Shown here piece by piece: positions 12,791-24,371 of a stretch of 64,000 nt of DNA. Position 1 is the first letter of the stretch. The number at the start of each line of letters is the position of its first letter. Position numbers and translations under genes: made by a program. The stretch is from Polytrichum commune (lineage: Eukaryota; Streptophyta; Polytrichopsida; Polytrichales; Polytrichaceae), in contig OX485809.1 of the NCBI GenBank assembly GCA_950295325.1, forward strand, positions 19,904,001 through 19,968,000, given 5' to 3'. Under the pieces are notes generated by a model. The model was not told where the DNA came from and did not search any database. It saw only the letters and a list, made by a program, of their open reading frames with translations.

Positions 12791-13002
12791 CATGATATCC
12801 AAGGAGACCTAGAATTAAGATTTAGAATTGAAAAATTGCTGTATAAGATGTGCCATTGAGTCTTAACATTATCAACCCCTAACTGTTTAATAATCTACAC
12901 TCTTTCCTTTTTAAGCTAATTTGGTGAAGAATCTATCTGGGCACAGAAAACATGTAATTTTTCTACGTACTTTCCTTTTTGGCTAATCCTGTCAAAGCTG
13001 GC

Positions 13003-13227
13003 CAGTGATCGGGGAGGTTTTTGGGCATAATCGGATGAGATCCTAGTGTTTGCAAGTCCAACCGGTTACATGTTGGCATTCTTCAGTTTTCCTTCATTAA
13101 ATTGGGTATATTCTATAAATTCCTCTATTATGATCGGTAATTTTCCTGCAGTCTTGAACTTCAACCGATTATTTCTCAAACTCAACGGGTTCATCTGTAA
13201 CTAACCGTCTGCTCTCCCCGATCATAG
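13003..13227 (-). mobile_element. hAT-type MITE, copy 2
   Basis: A 225-bp element flanked by a perfect 8-bp target duplication, AAGCTGGC, at 12995-13002 and 13228-13235. Ends are CAGTGATCGGGGAG and CTATGATCGGGGAG (inverted). The body matches copies 1, 3, 4 and 5. The perfect duplication proves the boundaries and the hAT class. Confidence 0.92.
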
Positions 13228-13235
13228 AAGCTGGC

Positions 13236-14607
13236 CCTATTAAGTCACTTATATATTGAGTAGACTATTCTAATTGGTTGAATTCTGTAATGTAATTAAA
13301 GATTTAGGTTCAAAAGTTCAGCAACTACACAATTTGAACATTTGTATAAATTTCTGGGAAATGTCGGGATGATGGGAGTTGAGATAACTCTCTTGATGAG
13401 ACCTAACTTTGACAGAACTTGACCCCTAAATCCTTGACATGTAAGTTATCACTTAACCCCCAAATCCTTGAAAGACCCAAAAATGACCAATTTTTGAAGG
13501 TTCTTGTTTCAAATGAGACTTTTGACTTTTTTGGACGGATAACATTTTTGCCAGCATTTATGAATTTTATTTTATATCCAACGTCCCAAATTCCATTGGA
13601 TTTGGACTAAACCTCATGATACACTAGGAAATGTGTCGCATTAAGAAGACAACACTCATATATTCTTGGAAAGCTATAAACATTTGAAAGGATTTAGTCA
13701 ATTTCATGTTTCAAAAATCTATCGTTGGGATTGGTATTTGGAGTTTTTGAAGTTACTTAAAATACATTAGGTGAGATTGGATGTATAATGGAGTAATACA
13801 CATTGCAAGGACTCTTAAAAAATCACATTTGATGAAAACATAAAAAAATGCTTGAATGATTAAGGCAACCAAATTTATATCTTATTTGGACAAATAACTT
13901 AGTACTTGAATCACCCCACCCACAACTTTGATTCCCCACAAGATTTTATACAAGCTAAGTCCAAATTAAGAATTCAACATCTTGTGTAACTTCTGTAAGT
14001 TACCATCATGCATTGTGGATGAAATAAAATTATCATTAACCCCATCATTTGAGGTCAATAAAATGATGTTCAATGTTGCCCTAACTTTGACAGGCTCTTA
14101 TGATTATATATAAAATTAAGTTGCTTTGAATTTGCCTTCGTAACATTATTTAGATGAGAGACAATGTTGGGTGGCATCATGAATATGTCATGTAAGGTGT
14201 TAATATCATACCTTATGGATGCTTGTCTAAGTAGATTCAACTTAATAAATTGTGCGTTATTTGGGTCAAGGATTGTCATTGAATATTACGCCTTCGGTAA
14301 GATGACTTTATAGAAGTGCAAACTCAACTTCATGAAGGTTTCAAGTTACTTAATGAACTTTTCAACCAATGTTACCGAAGTGTTCTACCAATTTCATGAA
14401 CCTTCTCAATTAGTTCATGATTCTTCTAAACCGACTTGACATGTGCCACATGTCAATTTCATGATAGTGGACTTGTCTAGCAACTTCATTAAGCTTTCAA
14501 ACCAATTTCATAAATATTTTCACACTTTGTGGTTTTTGTATTCTCAACCTCTTGCCTTCTTGTTTCGCATTCTTTGCCTTCTTGTTGTTCATTGGTTCCT
14601 CTTTGTT
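13236..14607. other. Gene-free stretch
   Basis: AT-rich sequence with no supportable gene. Short frames such as 14443-14730 have no domain and lead into a dispersed repeat. Confidence 0.35.
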
Positions 14608-14741
14608 GGCTCTGTCTATAGGACAGAGACTATGCATCAACTTCTTTGTTTCAAGAGCAAATTTCCTAACCACTTTGTGTTCACACTTGGACGTTACTTG
14701 TTCTTGTTATTTTTGATCCACTTTACTTAATGTGGATGTTA

Positions 14742-14772
<31 letters not shown>

Positions 14773-15018
14773 AGTGCTCCCTAAAATGCATTGAAAGAAA
14801 TCTAGTTAACTATAGTTATTTTGGCAAATCTTGATTATTTAAAAAAAAAATCAGGTGATAAATGAGTAGGTTCAATCCTTGACCCGTATTTGAGAAGAAG
14901 GTGCACAAAATCCAAGAAAGGTTTGGTATAGTGAATAGCCATGGATTGGCATGAGCAAAGTAATCAGCTATAATTGTAGTCTTTCATAGCAAAGGACAGA
15001 GCCTCACGGTTCTACCGT
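14608..15018 (+). repeat. 411-bp dispersed repeat, copy A
   Basis: From GGCTCTGTCTATAGGACAG to TCACGGTTCTACCGTT this matches 44466-44876 in reverse orientation at the same length (411 bp). It contains a TA microsatellite at about 14748-14772 and a repeated GGCTCTGTC motif near both ends in inverted orientation. I do not recognise the family. It may be a MITE with short inverted ends, since the other copy sits inside a Harbinger element. Confidence 0.75.
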
Positions 15019-15204
15019 TTTCTTTTTATTCTATGTTTACATGGAATCCTCTAGCCATGACGCTGATTTTTCTTGGTCTTTCATTACAGTTTCTCAAACC
15101 CAAACGCAAGAAGTGTCAGTTCTTCTCCGATCTTTGATTATTGTACATCAAAAGAAGCAACACAAATCCAATGTAGTTGGAATACGCAATCTCGTGGATT
15201 TGAG

Positions 15205-15430
15205 CAATGATCGGGGAGAACCGGCGGTTAGTTACAGATGAACCGGTTGAGTTTGAGAAATAGCCGGTTGAAGTTCAAGACTTCATGCAAATTACCGATC
15301 GTTTTGGAGGACTTTATAGAATATGCCTCAATTTCATAAAGGAAAACCGGAGGATGTCAACATTTGACTAGTTGGACTTGCAAACACTAGGATCTCAACC
15401 GATTATGCCCAAAAATCTCCCCGACCACTG
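15205..15430 (+). mobile_element. hAT-type MITE, copy 3 (reference copy)
   Basis: A 226-bp element with a perfect 8-bp duplication GATTTGAG at 15197-15204 and 15431-15438. Ends CAATGATCGGGGAG and CAGTGGTCGGGGAG (inverted). The best-defined copy in the window; it contains AACCGGTTGAGTTTGAG and GGACTTGCAAACACTAGGAT, which recur in all other copies. Confidence 0.93.
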
Positions 15431-15803
15431 GATTTGAGTGTATTGTGGTTGTGGATTTGATGTGTGGGAAGAGTATTGGTTGCATGAGCAGAGCGTACAA
15501 CATATTTGGAGTGTGGAGTTGGTCATGGGGAGCGAGCAAAATAATCGTATTCATGATGTACCATTCTTTGTAAAATAAAGTTTTGTAGTTCATGAAATTG
15601 TTTTTGTGAAGTTATGAATATGGGCACCAAATGATGAAATTGTTCACAATATGTAGGGAAGTTAGTTGAAAGTTCAAGTTAAATTGGTTGTCTACATAGT
15701 GAACTTGGTTCAATATTCCAATAAAGTTGGTTGAACCTTGTGCTAAATTGGTTTGGAAATGGACTTTCCAAATCTATGAATTCATCTTACCAAAGGAGTA
15801 CTA

Positions 15804-16173
15804 GGGCCGGTTCACACAGGGTCCCAAGTCCTAAGTCCCAAGTCACTTGAGGTCAATCTCTGCAATCTCAACCGTTGAGAGCATGGAAGTTGGGACTTAT
15901 CACTTCACACGGGGTCCCAAGTCCTAAATCCCTACTATGACATGGATGCTTACATGACAACACGTTTTGGAGGTGAGGCTTGGGACTTCTGTTGTGAGTT
16001 GGATTGAGCAAAAAGCTAGACCCAACTCTCAACCAGGTCCCATTAATATTTTTGCATAAAAGAATCAAGATCCGACTTTAATGATAATTAACCATATTTT
16101 AATGGTTACTTGAGGCTCACAAGTTGGGACTTAGCCTCCACGTTGGGACTTTAGACCCCGTGTGAACCGGCCC
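15804..16173. mobile_element. PIF/Harbinger-type element PH-3
   Basis: A 370-bp element with inverted ends GGGCCGGTTCACACAGGGTC and, at the right end, ACCCCGTGTGAACCGGCCC. Flanks are CTA (left) and TTA (right), one base from a perfect TTA duplication. The internal block GGTCCCAAGTCCTAA is repeated several times. Non-coding. Confidence 0.8.
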
Positions 16174-17817
16174 TTAGAATGGAACAACTGATAGCAAGTG
16201 AATACTATTGGGCCACTACATGGAAATTGAAGTTCATTATATGGTCAATGGAATTTCAAAAAACTATACAAAGAATAAGTGGGTAAAAGTGGAAATACAC
16301 AAGAGATGATGTGCTTTTGGACAATAAAGGCTTAAACTAATGCCTACTCTTGCAAGCATCCATCTAGCATTAATGTGCACAATCTCTTTGGTTTGGGTGG
16401 AGTCCAATACTAAGTTATTCAAGAATTTTTTGCTCCCAATCAGGGCTGGTGTTCCTCCAACTAAAGTGATAAATAAAATACCTGCAAATAGTGTGGGTTA
16501 CTGTTTAAAGACTTACATGAGGAAAATAGCAGCTCCTACAGTAATTCCAGAACTTGAGGGAATAAATGAAAGCATCATGTATACTGATATAATCCTTGAT
16601 CATTACTTAAATGCCTTGATAATGTTGAAGGTGGAGCATTACATTGCTTGTAGTCAATAAAAATGCAATGAAAGAGGCATAAGAAACAATAAGGTTAGAA
16701 TATGGCCACAATGTTGGTATGAGAGGGATAAGAATCATCCCATATTGTTTGTATGAACCAAGGAAAAGAAGGAAAACAATAAAAGGCAAAGCAAGGAGAG
16801 CATGAGACCATCTTACTCCAAGTATTGTTCATATGCCTTTGTGTATGTGTTCTTGCTTGTGGAATCTCATTCGTAGTTTCATTGACTTCCAATAGATAGG
16901 TACATGAGACCAAAATCTAGGCCTGGGCTTCATGGTGTTTAGGTAAACTCAATCGTCATGGACGATGGGACACTAATGAAAATAAGATCCTAGAGGTTGA
17001 GGGCCAATTAATATCAACTAAATATATAGACTATGGTATACACATCTTAAAGATTAGTTTTTAAGTGGTAAGGGTTTTTGCCAAAAGATAATCTTTGGTC
17101 ATGTGCATAGAGCAAGATTATGGTTAAGTTTGCTGCTTGAGTGGCAAGATTTAGTTGAAGATAGAGCACTTTGAAGTCTACTAGGAACATGGGAACATTT
17201 TGGGAGTCAATTCACAACCTATACACATTTTGGAGACATAGAGGGTGGTTGTTCACATGGTGTAATGTTGTTAGATTAATCATGTTTCATTGAACATTGG
17301 TTGAACATCGTGACATGCTTTATCTAGGTCGCCATTGTCTTGTCATTGAACTCTAATATGTTATTTAGACATTGTTCTTTTGAAACATATTTACAACCCA
17401 TCATTTATTTCACAACGAAAAATTGGGGAGAAAACATATAATTGGTTGTATGAAGATGTACTCAAATTGTTAAGCTCATGATATCATTGCATCAATGATT
17501 CTTGTTTGTAGATCGTGATTGACATGTGGTAGATGCATGAACACAATCCGTGCTCAACGGCACATCATGTGGGGTAAGTAAGTTTGATATGGATTGCGTT
17601 TCAAATGGATATCATTGTCAACCTTGAGAATTCACCTCCATGGATTATGATATTTCATGTGCTTAACCTTATTTCAACATTGAAATTCATCATGCCACAC
17701 ATTTGCTTTGGACCTCCTTAAGATGTGAACAACTAACTCTTAAGTAACATGTTCTTTGCACATGCTTATTTCCTCTATCACACCTATTCTCCTCGAAAAT
17801 ACCTACCATATATTGGG
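16174..17817. other. Gene-free stretch with a dispersed repeat
   Basis: No gene supported. Positions 16625-16900 match 51075-51345 in the same orientation, including GGCAAAGCAAGGAGAGC and TTGTTTGTATGAACCAAGGA. This may be LTR-derived sequence, but no LTR boundaries, primer site or gag/pol frames are visible at either copy. Confidence 0.5.
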
Positions 17818-18330
17818 CATGGGGGGCCATTCACGGTTGGGGTACTACTTTTGGGACAAAGGACTTAAGGACTTTGTCGCATTGATCTTGGTTTTTATCA
17901 TGATTTACTATTATTTGATCAATAAATTTTACATAAATAAGTAGATAGTTCATAAGCTTTATCAAGAAATATTTTTATTATTATTTAATAATGACCCTAA
18001 ACCCTAAACCCTAGGCCACATCAGTGGCATTTTTTTTCTATTTAGGTGTGCATTGGTGGTCAATTATTTCCTGTTATGCATCTTGGTACCTTGGTAAAAG
18101 TGTCATGTGTCCATTCATATAATTGTTTTTGTCCAATTCTAATACTAGACGTTCCTTTTACGTGTGGCCGTGAGTATATGTATATTTGGACATGTTTGGT
18201 GCGACATGTAAAGTTGGGCAATTGCTATTCAATACATATTTGGTTCTATTGGTACACACTTGAACGATGAGTGTGAGGAAAAAATTTGGGATCGTTTCGA
18301 TTGATTCTTGTTGTCCTTTTCATTCCTTGA

Positions 18331-18390
18331 TCCGGGGGGTGCTATCATGTGAGCGGTGAGCAATGAGCGGTAAGTTTTGAGAAGGGAGGG
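18331..18390. repeat. Inner inverted repeat of the 10.1 kb block, left
   Basis: Contains ATGTGAGCGGTGAGCAATGA, a degenerate repeat of the GTGAGC motif. Its reverse complement is matched at 27610-27675 (ACCGCTCACTGCTCACTGCT). Spacing from the outer repeat is about 480 bp here and 210 bp on the right, so one arm has gained or lost sequence. The repeated motif could be a transposase binding array. Confidence 0.6.
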
Positions 18391-18659
18391 TGGAAAAAAT
18401 ATTTGGAATTACACCCAATATTATCCTATAACCGTGGTATTTTGGCATAATTGATTGCATATTTCTCTATAATATTAGAAGTGGGTAGTGCAAACAAAAT
18501 GCAACGAACCTAATGAATTTATTACGATTCAGCTTTCAAAATCAATAACCACAAGATTGGCATGAGAGTTTCATGATGAATCTCAACATTGTTGCTAGAT
18601 TCAACACAACAAATGCAAACACATTTCAAGTATTGAGAAATGAATTGATGGAGGCGTTT

Positions 18660-18674
18660 GGGGGGGGGGGGGGG
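18660..18674 (+). repeat. Poly-G run
   Basis: Fifteen consecutive G residues, the longest G run in the window. A similar run of 13-14 G lies near 62699. Liable to length error in sequencing. Confidence 0.9.
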
Positions 18675-18893
18675 CGGACTAAATTATTTGGGCATATCGT
18701 TTATGAATAAGAGGAATTTGCTCACATAAAATCAGTCTCCACTAGTTGTGGTAATTCAAAAATAATGCAAAGAGTGGCTTCAATTTTATTTTTGTTTTTA
18801 TTGGAATGCCAAATTCAATGTCATTTCACATTTCAAACCAACCATATCCAATCCAATCCAATCCAACATATGGCGGATGGTATTTTCAACTAT

Positions 18894-20950
18894 CTAAATG
18901 CCTCCATTGTCCTCTGATGCCTCTAAATGAAAGAACATCTCCACATTGGAATTAAACTTGCGAGACTTTGGCCGACGTGTAGGTGTTGATGTGGTCACTT
19001 GTGCAAGAGCAATGCTCTCCGCATATACAGGAAGCAACAACGACCTCGGAGGAGATGACAATTGCTCCATCATCTTGCCAACACTGCATTTAGATATACA
19101 CAATGAGGGTTAGTAACTTTGACGATATACAAGTTCACAAATAATCATAAATTCCAATAGGTTGGGCAAAACTCACGTACTCAAACGTGATTTCCTTGCT
19201 ACTTTGCGAGAAGGTTCATCCTCCTCCAATGAAGGTGGTTGTGATGATTGATCAACTACGGGATTTTGAGATGAAAGCTCGCGAAGCGGTTGAAGTATCT
19301 TATTGAAGATTAGATCATCTGCCTCATAAGCAACAAGATGGCGTCCACTTTTACGACATGCGTGGACAGAGGCACCTGAAATGAAAAATAAAAAAATAAA
19401 AACAGAATATGTTTTATAAGCATTATAATGCATTGGATAAAAGAAAGTTTATTGAATCATTAAGGTAGAAAAATTGAATGTTGATGGTAGATATTAAGAT
19501 TGTAAACCCACCGGTAGAAGCTATGACATCAATGACTACCGCTCCAGGCTTACATAAAGCCTCAATAAACATCTGCATTAAGATAGGATGTTTTTCACGA
19601 GCTCCTCGCCAACGCACAAAATCATTCATTAGTTGAGTTTTTTCAGGTGTGTAATTAAAATAAACATCGTCTTCGCCAACACATACACCTTGTTTTTCGA
19701 ACTTAAGATTTTTGTTGAATAATACTTTGACATGTGTATTCTTTTCACGGCAATATAACAAGATTCGGAACTTGCGTGACTGCCACAAACAAACAACATA
19801 CACATATTAGTTTTTTTAAAATTTATTTTGCATAAATCCAAAATCCATTGAAAATGTTGAGAAGAAAAATTGTATTTACTGTGGCAGAAGCATCGATACC
19901 AGAGCACAATTTCATGCCATTTATACCCCACCAATCTTTTAATAAAGTGAAGCCGTAAGCCGTAAGTGATTGGAATCTTTTCTTTGTACAACCTAGATGC
20001 CTCATCAGTAGCAACCACCACCTCTCTCTGTAGATAAGAGTCATAAACCAATAGCAATTACACACTTAACATTCTTAAAATCAAACATAAAAAATGAATA
20101 AAATTTAAATTTGTAACTTATAAACCAAAGTTGCAAACACATCGATCGTCAAAGGGTACCACGTAGTCCTTGATTTTTTTTTCACGCAATTTGCGTAGTC
20201 TTTAGAAGAAATAAAATCTTTAAATTCATCAAGCTTCAAAATGCCTATATTTCGTATGCGATGAAGCTTGTGGGATAAACTGGTTTTCACTTTATCGTTC
20301 TCAGTGCATATGATATGCATACAACAAATAAATCATTAAAAATGAATTTGAAACAAAAAATAAATACCAAATAAAATGTTAGGGTATGATGATTATTACT
20401 GACCAGTTGACATCATTCATAGCATCGAAGAGTACTCCGACCGAGCCTTTTGGATCCAAAAAAATGCAATTCACTGAATAATGCCATCGTTCTTCATCAG
20501 AATGATGGCGTTCAATGTGGCGTAACCACGCCGTCACTCGATGGTTACCCTCCCAAACATAAAACATTTTACCTTTAAATTTATACAAATCTTTGTCCTT
20601 ATCCAATTCTTTCTCACAACGATGATTTGCATGTTGTCAATATTGGTCCCAAGAGCTAACTGTCTCATCCGTAACATCAAGAGAAGTACCATCATTTTTG
20701 GCAATCGACACATACAAAACACGATCTCCTTCCATGTAACCATTGAAAAATTCAGTCTCTAATAATTGAACATTACCCTCAAGGATTGGTTTAACCAATG
20801 GTAAACCACAAGACGACACAATGGAACACAAAATCGCGATTTCGCATATGGGATCGCCCGCAGTTGGTTAATGATAGAATTAAAATCCGTTTTTTTCAGC
20901 CTACGGGCATCATAATCCTTGTCTTCCAAACCCTGAACATTAACATCCAT
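18894..20950 (-). pseudogene. ParB-like / DNA-methylase-like protein, decayed
   Basis: Six exons on the minus strand: 20950-20400, 20299 to about 20112, about 20037-19882, 19779-19512, 19375-19177, 19083-18894. Phases agree at the exon 1-2, 3-4, 4-5 and 5-6 joins; the end of exon 2 is unresolved. Exon 1 encodes TAGDPICEIAIL, NGYMEGDRVLYVS and MFYVWEGNHRVTAW, the last resembling the D-G-N-H-R core of ParB/Srx domains. Exons 4-5 encode KPGAVVIDVIASTG joined to ASVHACRKSGRHLVAYEADD, which fits motif I of N4/N6-type DNA methylases (PG-x-x-V-x-D...TG...E-x-D). No catalytic DPPY/SPPY motif is visible, so methylase activity is doubtful. Lesions: a frameshift in exon 1 near 20870-20880, an in-frame TGA at about 20637, and a 7-bp duplication TTACGGC at about 19952-19965 that shifts exon 3. 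The C-terminus is Ser/Pro/Arg-rich. The domain calls are mine, by motif only. Confidence 0.5.
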
Positions 20951-22499
20951 ATAACAAAGAAAAATAATTAGAAACCCATTGAACTAACTTTGTTGAACTC
21001 ACCAAAACAAAATTGGACAACATGTTCATAATATGCTATGAATTCTAACAATGTACCTCTACTAAACAAAGCAAATCTAGCACATATCAACACGTGACCA
21101 ATTGAGCTTGGAAACACTATGATCAAGTGTGACTATCTCCAAAAACCTCCCTAGTTGAGTTTGAAAAAATAACAGATTGGAGGTCAAGACTTTAGAGAAT
21201 ACTAACAGATCCACTTTAGATAAATCTAGAAAATATACTTGCAACGAATGAAGCAAAACCTAAGATATCAACGTGTAGTCTGTTGGACTAGGAAACCCGA
21301 GGATCGCGACAGACTATGTCCAATTGCCTCCCAGTTGATTTTTCTCAAATTGCAAGTAAAGTTTGAGATTTTTTGAACACTCACGTATGCATTTTTGCTG
21401 AATCTAACAAATATACTTGAAATGAGAAAAAAAAACATGTAACCTGTGGGACTTGTAAACACTAGGATCGTGACACACTAGGATCATTTATATGCAATTA
21501 GTTACAAATGAACCGGTTGAGTTTGAGAAATAACCAGTTGAAGTTGCAGGAAAATTGCCGATCATTTTAGAGGCCGGAATAGTTGATAAAAAAATGATCT
21601 AGGAACACAATATCCACAAGTGCCTTGAGCTATTACACTACCCTCGTCATAATTACAATACAGGTCCTCTTGAGTCATGATAGAGAATTACAAGGAAAAC
21701 TCACCCAGAGACCTACAGGTTTACCACATGAGTTTGTAGATTTACATGAAGCGGACTCATGTACAACTATGAGATATTAGCTTCATAGCCAAGTACAACT
21801 ACCAGGAAGCATCAGTTTGTATTTTGAGATTCTCTTGCAAGGTTAACTACTATTGGTTGTGGCTCTCACTAAATAGAGAGAGATAGAGAGAGAGAGAGGC
21901 AACCCCAGCCCCAAGCTAGCTCCATTGCTCTCTATTTTCAGAGAAACAGAGTTCATCAACGGGATGAGGACCCCATCATGTCGCCATAAAGGAGGGGATT
22001 GGAAAACCATGTGTGAATTTGACTCCAAAATGAAAATTGACAAATTTCTTGAATGTTGTCAATTCATGCGTTAAAATGGTATGCCATAATTTGTTTGCTT
22101 CGCTTATGATAGATTGGTGACTCGAAAACTTTCAGGTTGATTTGTGAGTCATAGAATTGCAGGGAAGTGAAGTGTGCATCACTGCATTGTGCTATATAAT
22201 GGCTCCTTCGCTAGTTGATGAGAAACTAACATTTATGAGTATGAACATAGTTGTGTGAGCTACTTTCAAGTTTTAGGTTGATAAGTATTTAGAATTGCTA
22301 AATCTGAACTCCAAAAAATCAAGGCCAATTTACCTCAAAGAAGTTTCTCAACTATCTATGCTCACCATATCAAGATTTAAGCACTGCCCCCCCTCCCCCC
22401 AGTCCAATTTGACATCAACTGCCAAAAGTCTGAAATGGGCCCAATTTCCATCAACTGACCTTATTGTATTCATCCCCAATCACTGCTGCACACACCCTA

Positions 22500-22600
22500 A
22501 ACCCAAAAACTTGGCAGAATTTTGTCAGGTGTACCTTCGGCAACGAAAGTACACCTGACGGAATTCTGCACTTGCAAAATTCTGCCAAGTTTGTGCAACC
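22500..22600. repeat. Composite hairpin with nested palindrome
   Basis: Outer stem AACTTGGCAGAATTTTG pairs with CAAAATTCTGCCAAGTT. Inside it lies a second palindrome, TCAGGTGTACCTTCG, loop, CGAAAGTACACCTGA. The outer stem alone, without the inner palindrome, occurs at about 23366-23390. Confidence 0.8.
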
Positions 22601-22934
22601 TTCTTTCTTCTTGGCAAAATTTGAAGGCAGGTTGCGTATCGGTTTCTTGACAATGTATTTTAAACTAGCAGTTGCTTTTCATATTGACTTAACTTGCTTT
22701 ATTTTCAAGATATGCTTCTTAACAAAATTTTGGAGCTGTCTGGAGAAAATTTGACAAGAATCTTTTTGCTCAACATAACTGAGAATCAACTAACTGAAGA
22801 TGTCAACTTGTAACCTGTTGGATTTAGGATCACTAGGATCTTGACCAACTAAGCCCCAAAACTTCAAGGGCAATGGTTTAATCAGTATTTCTCTTAATAT
22901 CTCAAGAAATTGCATACAAACGTACCATAAAGAC

Positions 22935-23030
22935 ATAATTGTGCAAGTGCAAAATACTGTCAGGTGTACTTTCGTTGACGAAAGTACACCGGACATAATT
23001 CTACACTTGCAAAATTCTGTCTTTATGTTG
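22935..23030. repeat. Second copy of the nested palindrome
   Basis: TGTCAGGTGTACTTTCG, short loop, CGAAAGTACACCGGACA, flanked by CAAGTGCAAAATACTG and ACACTTGCAAAATTCTG. Nearly the same hairpin as at 22500-22600, so it is a repeated unit and not a chance palindrome. Confidence 0.8.
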
Positions 23031-23199
23031 CTGTAAGTATGGGGGAGGGGGTGATCACCCCCCCCACATCGGGCGTTTGCCTTCATTTACAATTTTACTA
23101 GTGCAGCTCAACACAAACCTAAGGTCATCATTATGTGTATAAATGTAAGAGCCTTCCTTATGATTCTAGCAACTCAAAGGGTACTACTTATTTTCTAGA

Positions 23200-23204
23200 A
23201 ATTC

Positions 23205-23249
<45 letters not shown>

Positions 23250-23272
23250 AACGTCGCTATGAACGCTTGGCT

Positions 23273-23315
<43 letters not shown>

Positions 23316-23344
23316 AGCTTCAAATTCCGAAAGACTAAAGGATC
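23200..23344 (-). rRNA. Fragment of 25S (LSU) rRNA gene
   Basis: Reverse complement reads as the highly conserved peptidyl-transferase region of nuclear LSU rRNA, including AAAGTTACCACAGGGATAAC, CCAAGCGTTCATAGCGACGT and GATGTCGGCTCTTCCTATCA. The match starts at GATCCTTTAG and stops sharply at GAAGCAGAATT. Only about 145 bp of a gene of over 3 kb, with at least one difference from the usual plant sequence (GTCTTTCGG for the usual GACCTTCGG). A dispersed pseudo-fragment, not a functional rRNA gene. Confidence 0.93.
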
Positions 23345-24371
23345 TGCTGCAAAACCCTAAACCCAAAAACTTGGCAGAATTTTGCCAAGTTTTTGGTTTT
23401 TTTGGTTTTTTTGGTTTTTTTTGGTTGTTTTTGAGACAGAAGGCCAACCGCCAACGCCAAAATGAATAAATCAAGAAAAAAGTTTTTGGGTGATCAAGGC
23501 CAGTGAGAAGCATAAGTCTTTCAAACCTGTGCTGAGTGATCTAATGCAGCTAGAATCAAGAAACTTTGTTTTAGTAGCGTTTTATTTATTTATGAGGTAG
23601 ACAACAATCCAGAGTGGAATTTTCTAGGTATTGGTGTTACTTGGCACATCTACCTTGTAATCTGTAAATTTCATAAGTGATGCAGAAATTTTATGTGTTG
23701 AGTGAATTGGGGATGGGTACTGATGGAATTCTCTAGGCTTTGGGCGATTGGCACGGATGTTAGAAGTGGCGTCGTGTTTTTTGGGGGGAGTTTTTGAGAT
23801 TGAAGCTAGTATGTCATAATTTGTGAATATCATTAGCATAGCTAGAATCAAGGAACTGTGTTCTGGTAGCGTTTTTATTTATTTATGAGGTAGACAATAG
23901 GGTTGTTCTGATGCTATCTGATCTTGATGGGGATATCCACAACTATTTGTTTTCAGTTGTACTTTGCCAAAAATGTTCTATCATTATAGCATAAAACCTT
24001 CTTGCTCGATATTATGTCTTTCCGACAATGAAATGAAACTGACCTAATTAGGATTGACTATGCCCAACAATTTCTCGAGCACTGATTAGAGGGGGGAGGG
24101 GGAGGGGGTGATTGGACCTCCATCCCTCAAGTTGACAACATATAACCTATTGGACTTGGAAACACTAGGATCTCATCAACTAAATGTAAAATCGGGGTTT
24201 GGGGGAGAAAACCTGGATTGGAGAGGTTTTGTCCGCTTCTCCATCATCCCCCTCTCTGTTGCTATCCTCCTTGGCATGATGCTTGCCGTCCTCCTCGCCC
24301 TCTCCTCCACTTTCTTCTTCTTCTTCTTCTTCCTCCTCCTTCAATTGACTACCCTTATTGTTATAGAGGAT

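Larger units (their letters stand above)
20951..24371. other. Central spacer between the two divergent genes
   Basis: No intact gene. It holds several diverged hAT MITE fragments in a row (about 21110-21570, again at 22795-22890 and 24060-24190), a GA-rich tract near 21870-21900, two hairpins (22500-22600 and 22935-23030), an rRNA fragment (23200-23344), and T/G tracts near 23390-23430. If the 10.1 kb block is one element, this is where a bidirectional promoter would be expected, but none can be pinpointed. Confidence 0.5.

Noticed and set aside
16340-16660. 106-codon plus-strand frame
   Set aside because: No domain, and its end overlaps a dispersed non-coding repeat also found at 51 kb.
17995-18020. 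CCCTAAA repeats, telomere-like
   Set aside because: Only about three units; such short runs are common near plant promoters and do not indicate a telomere.
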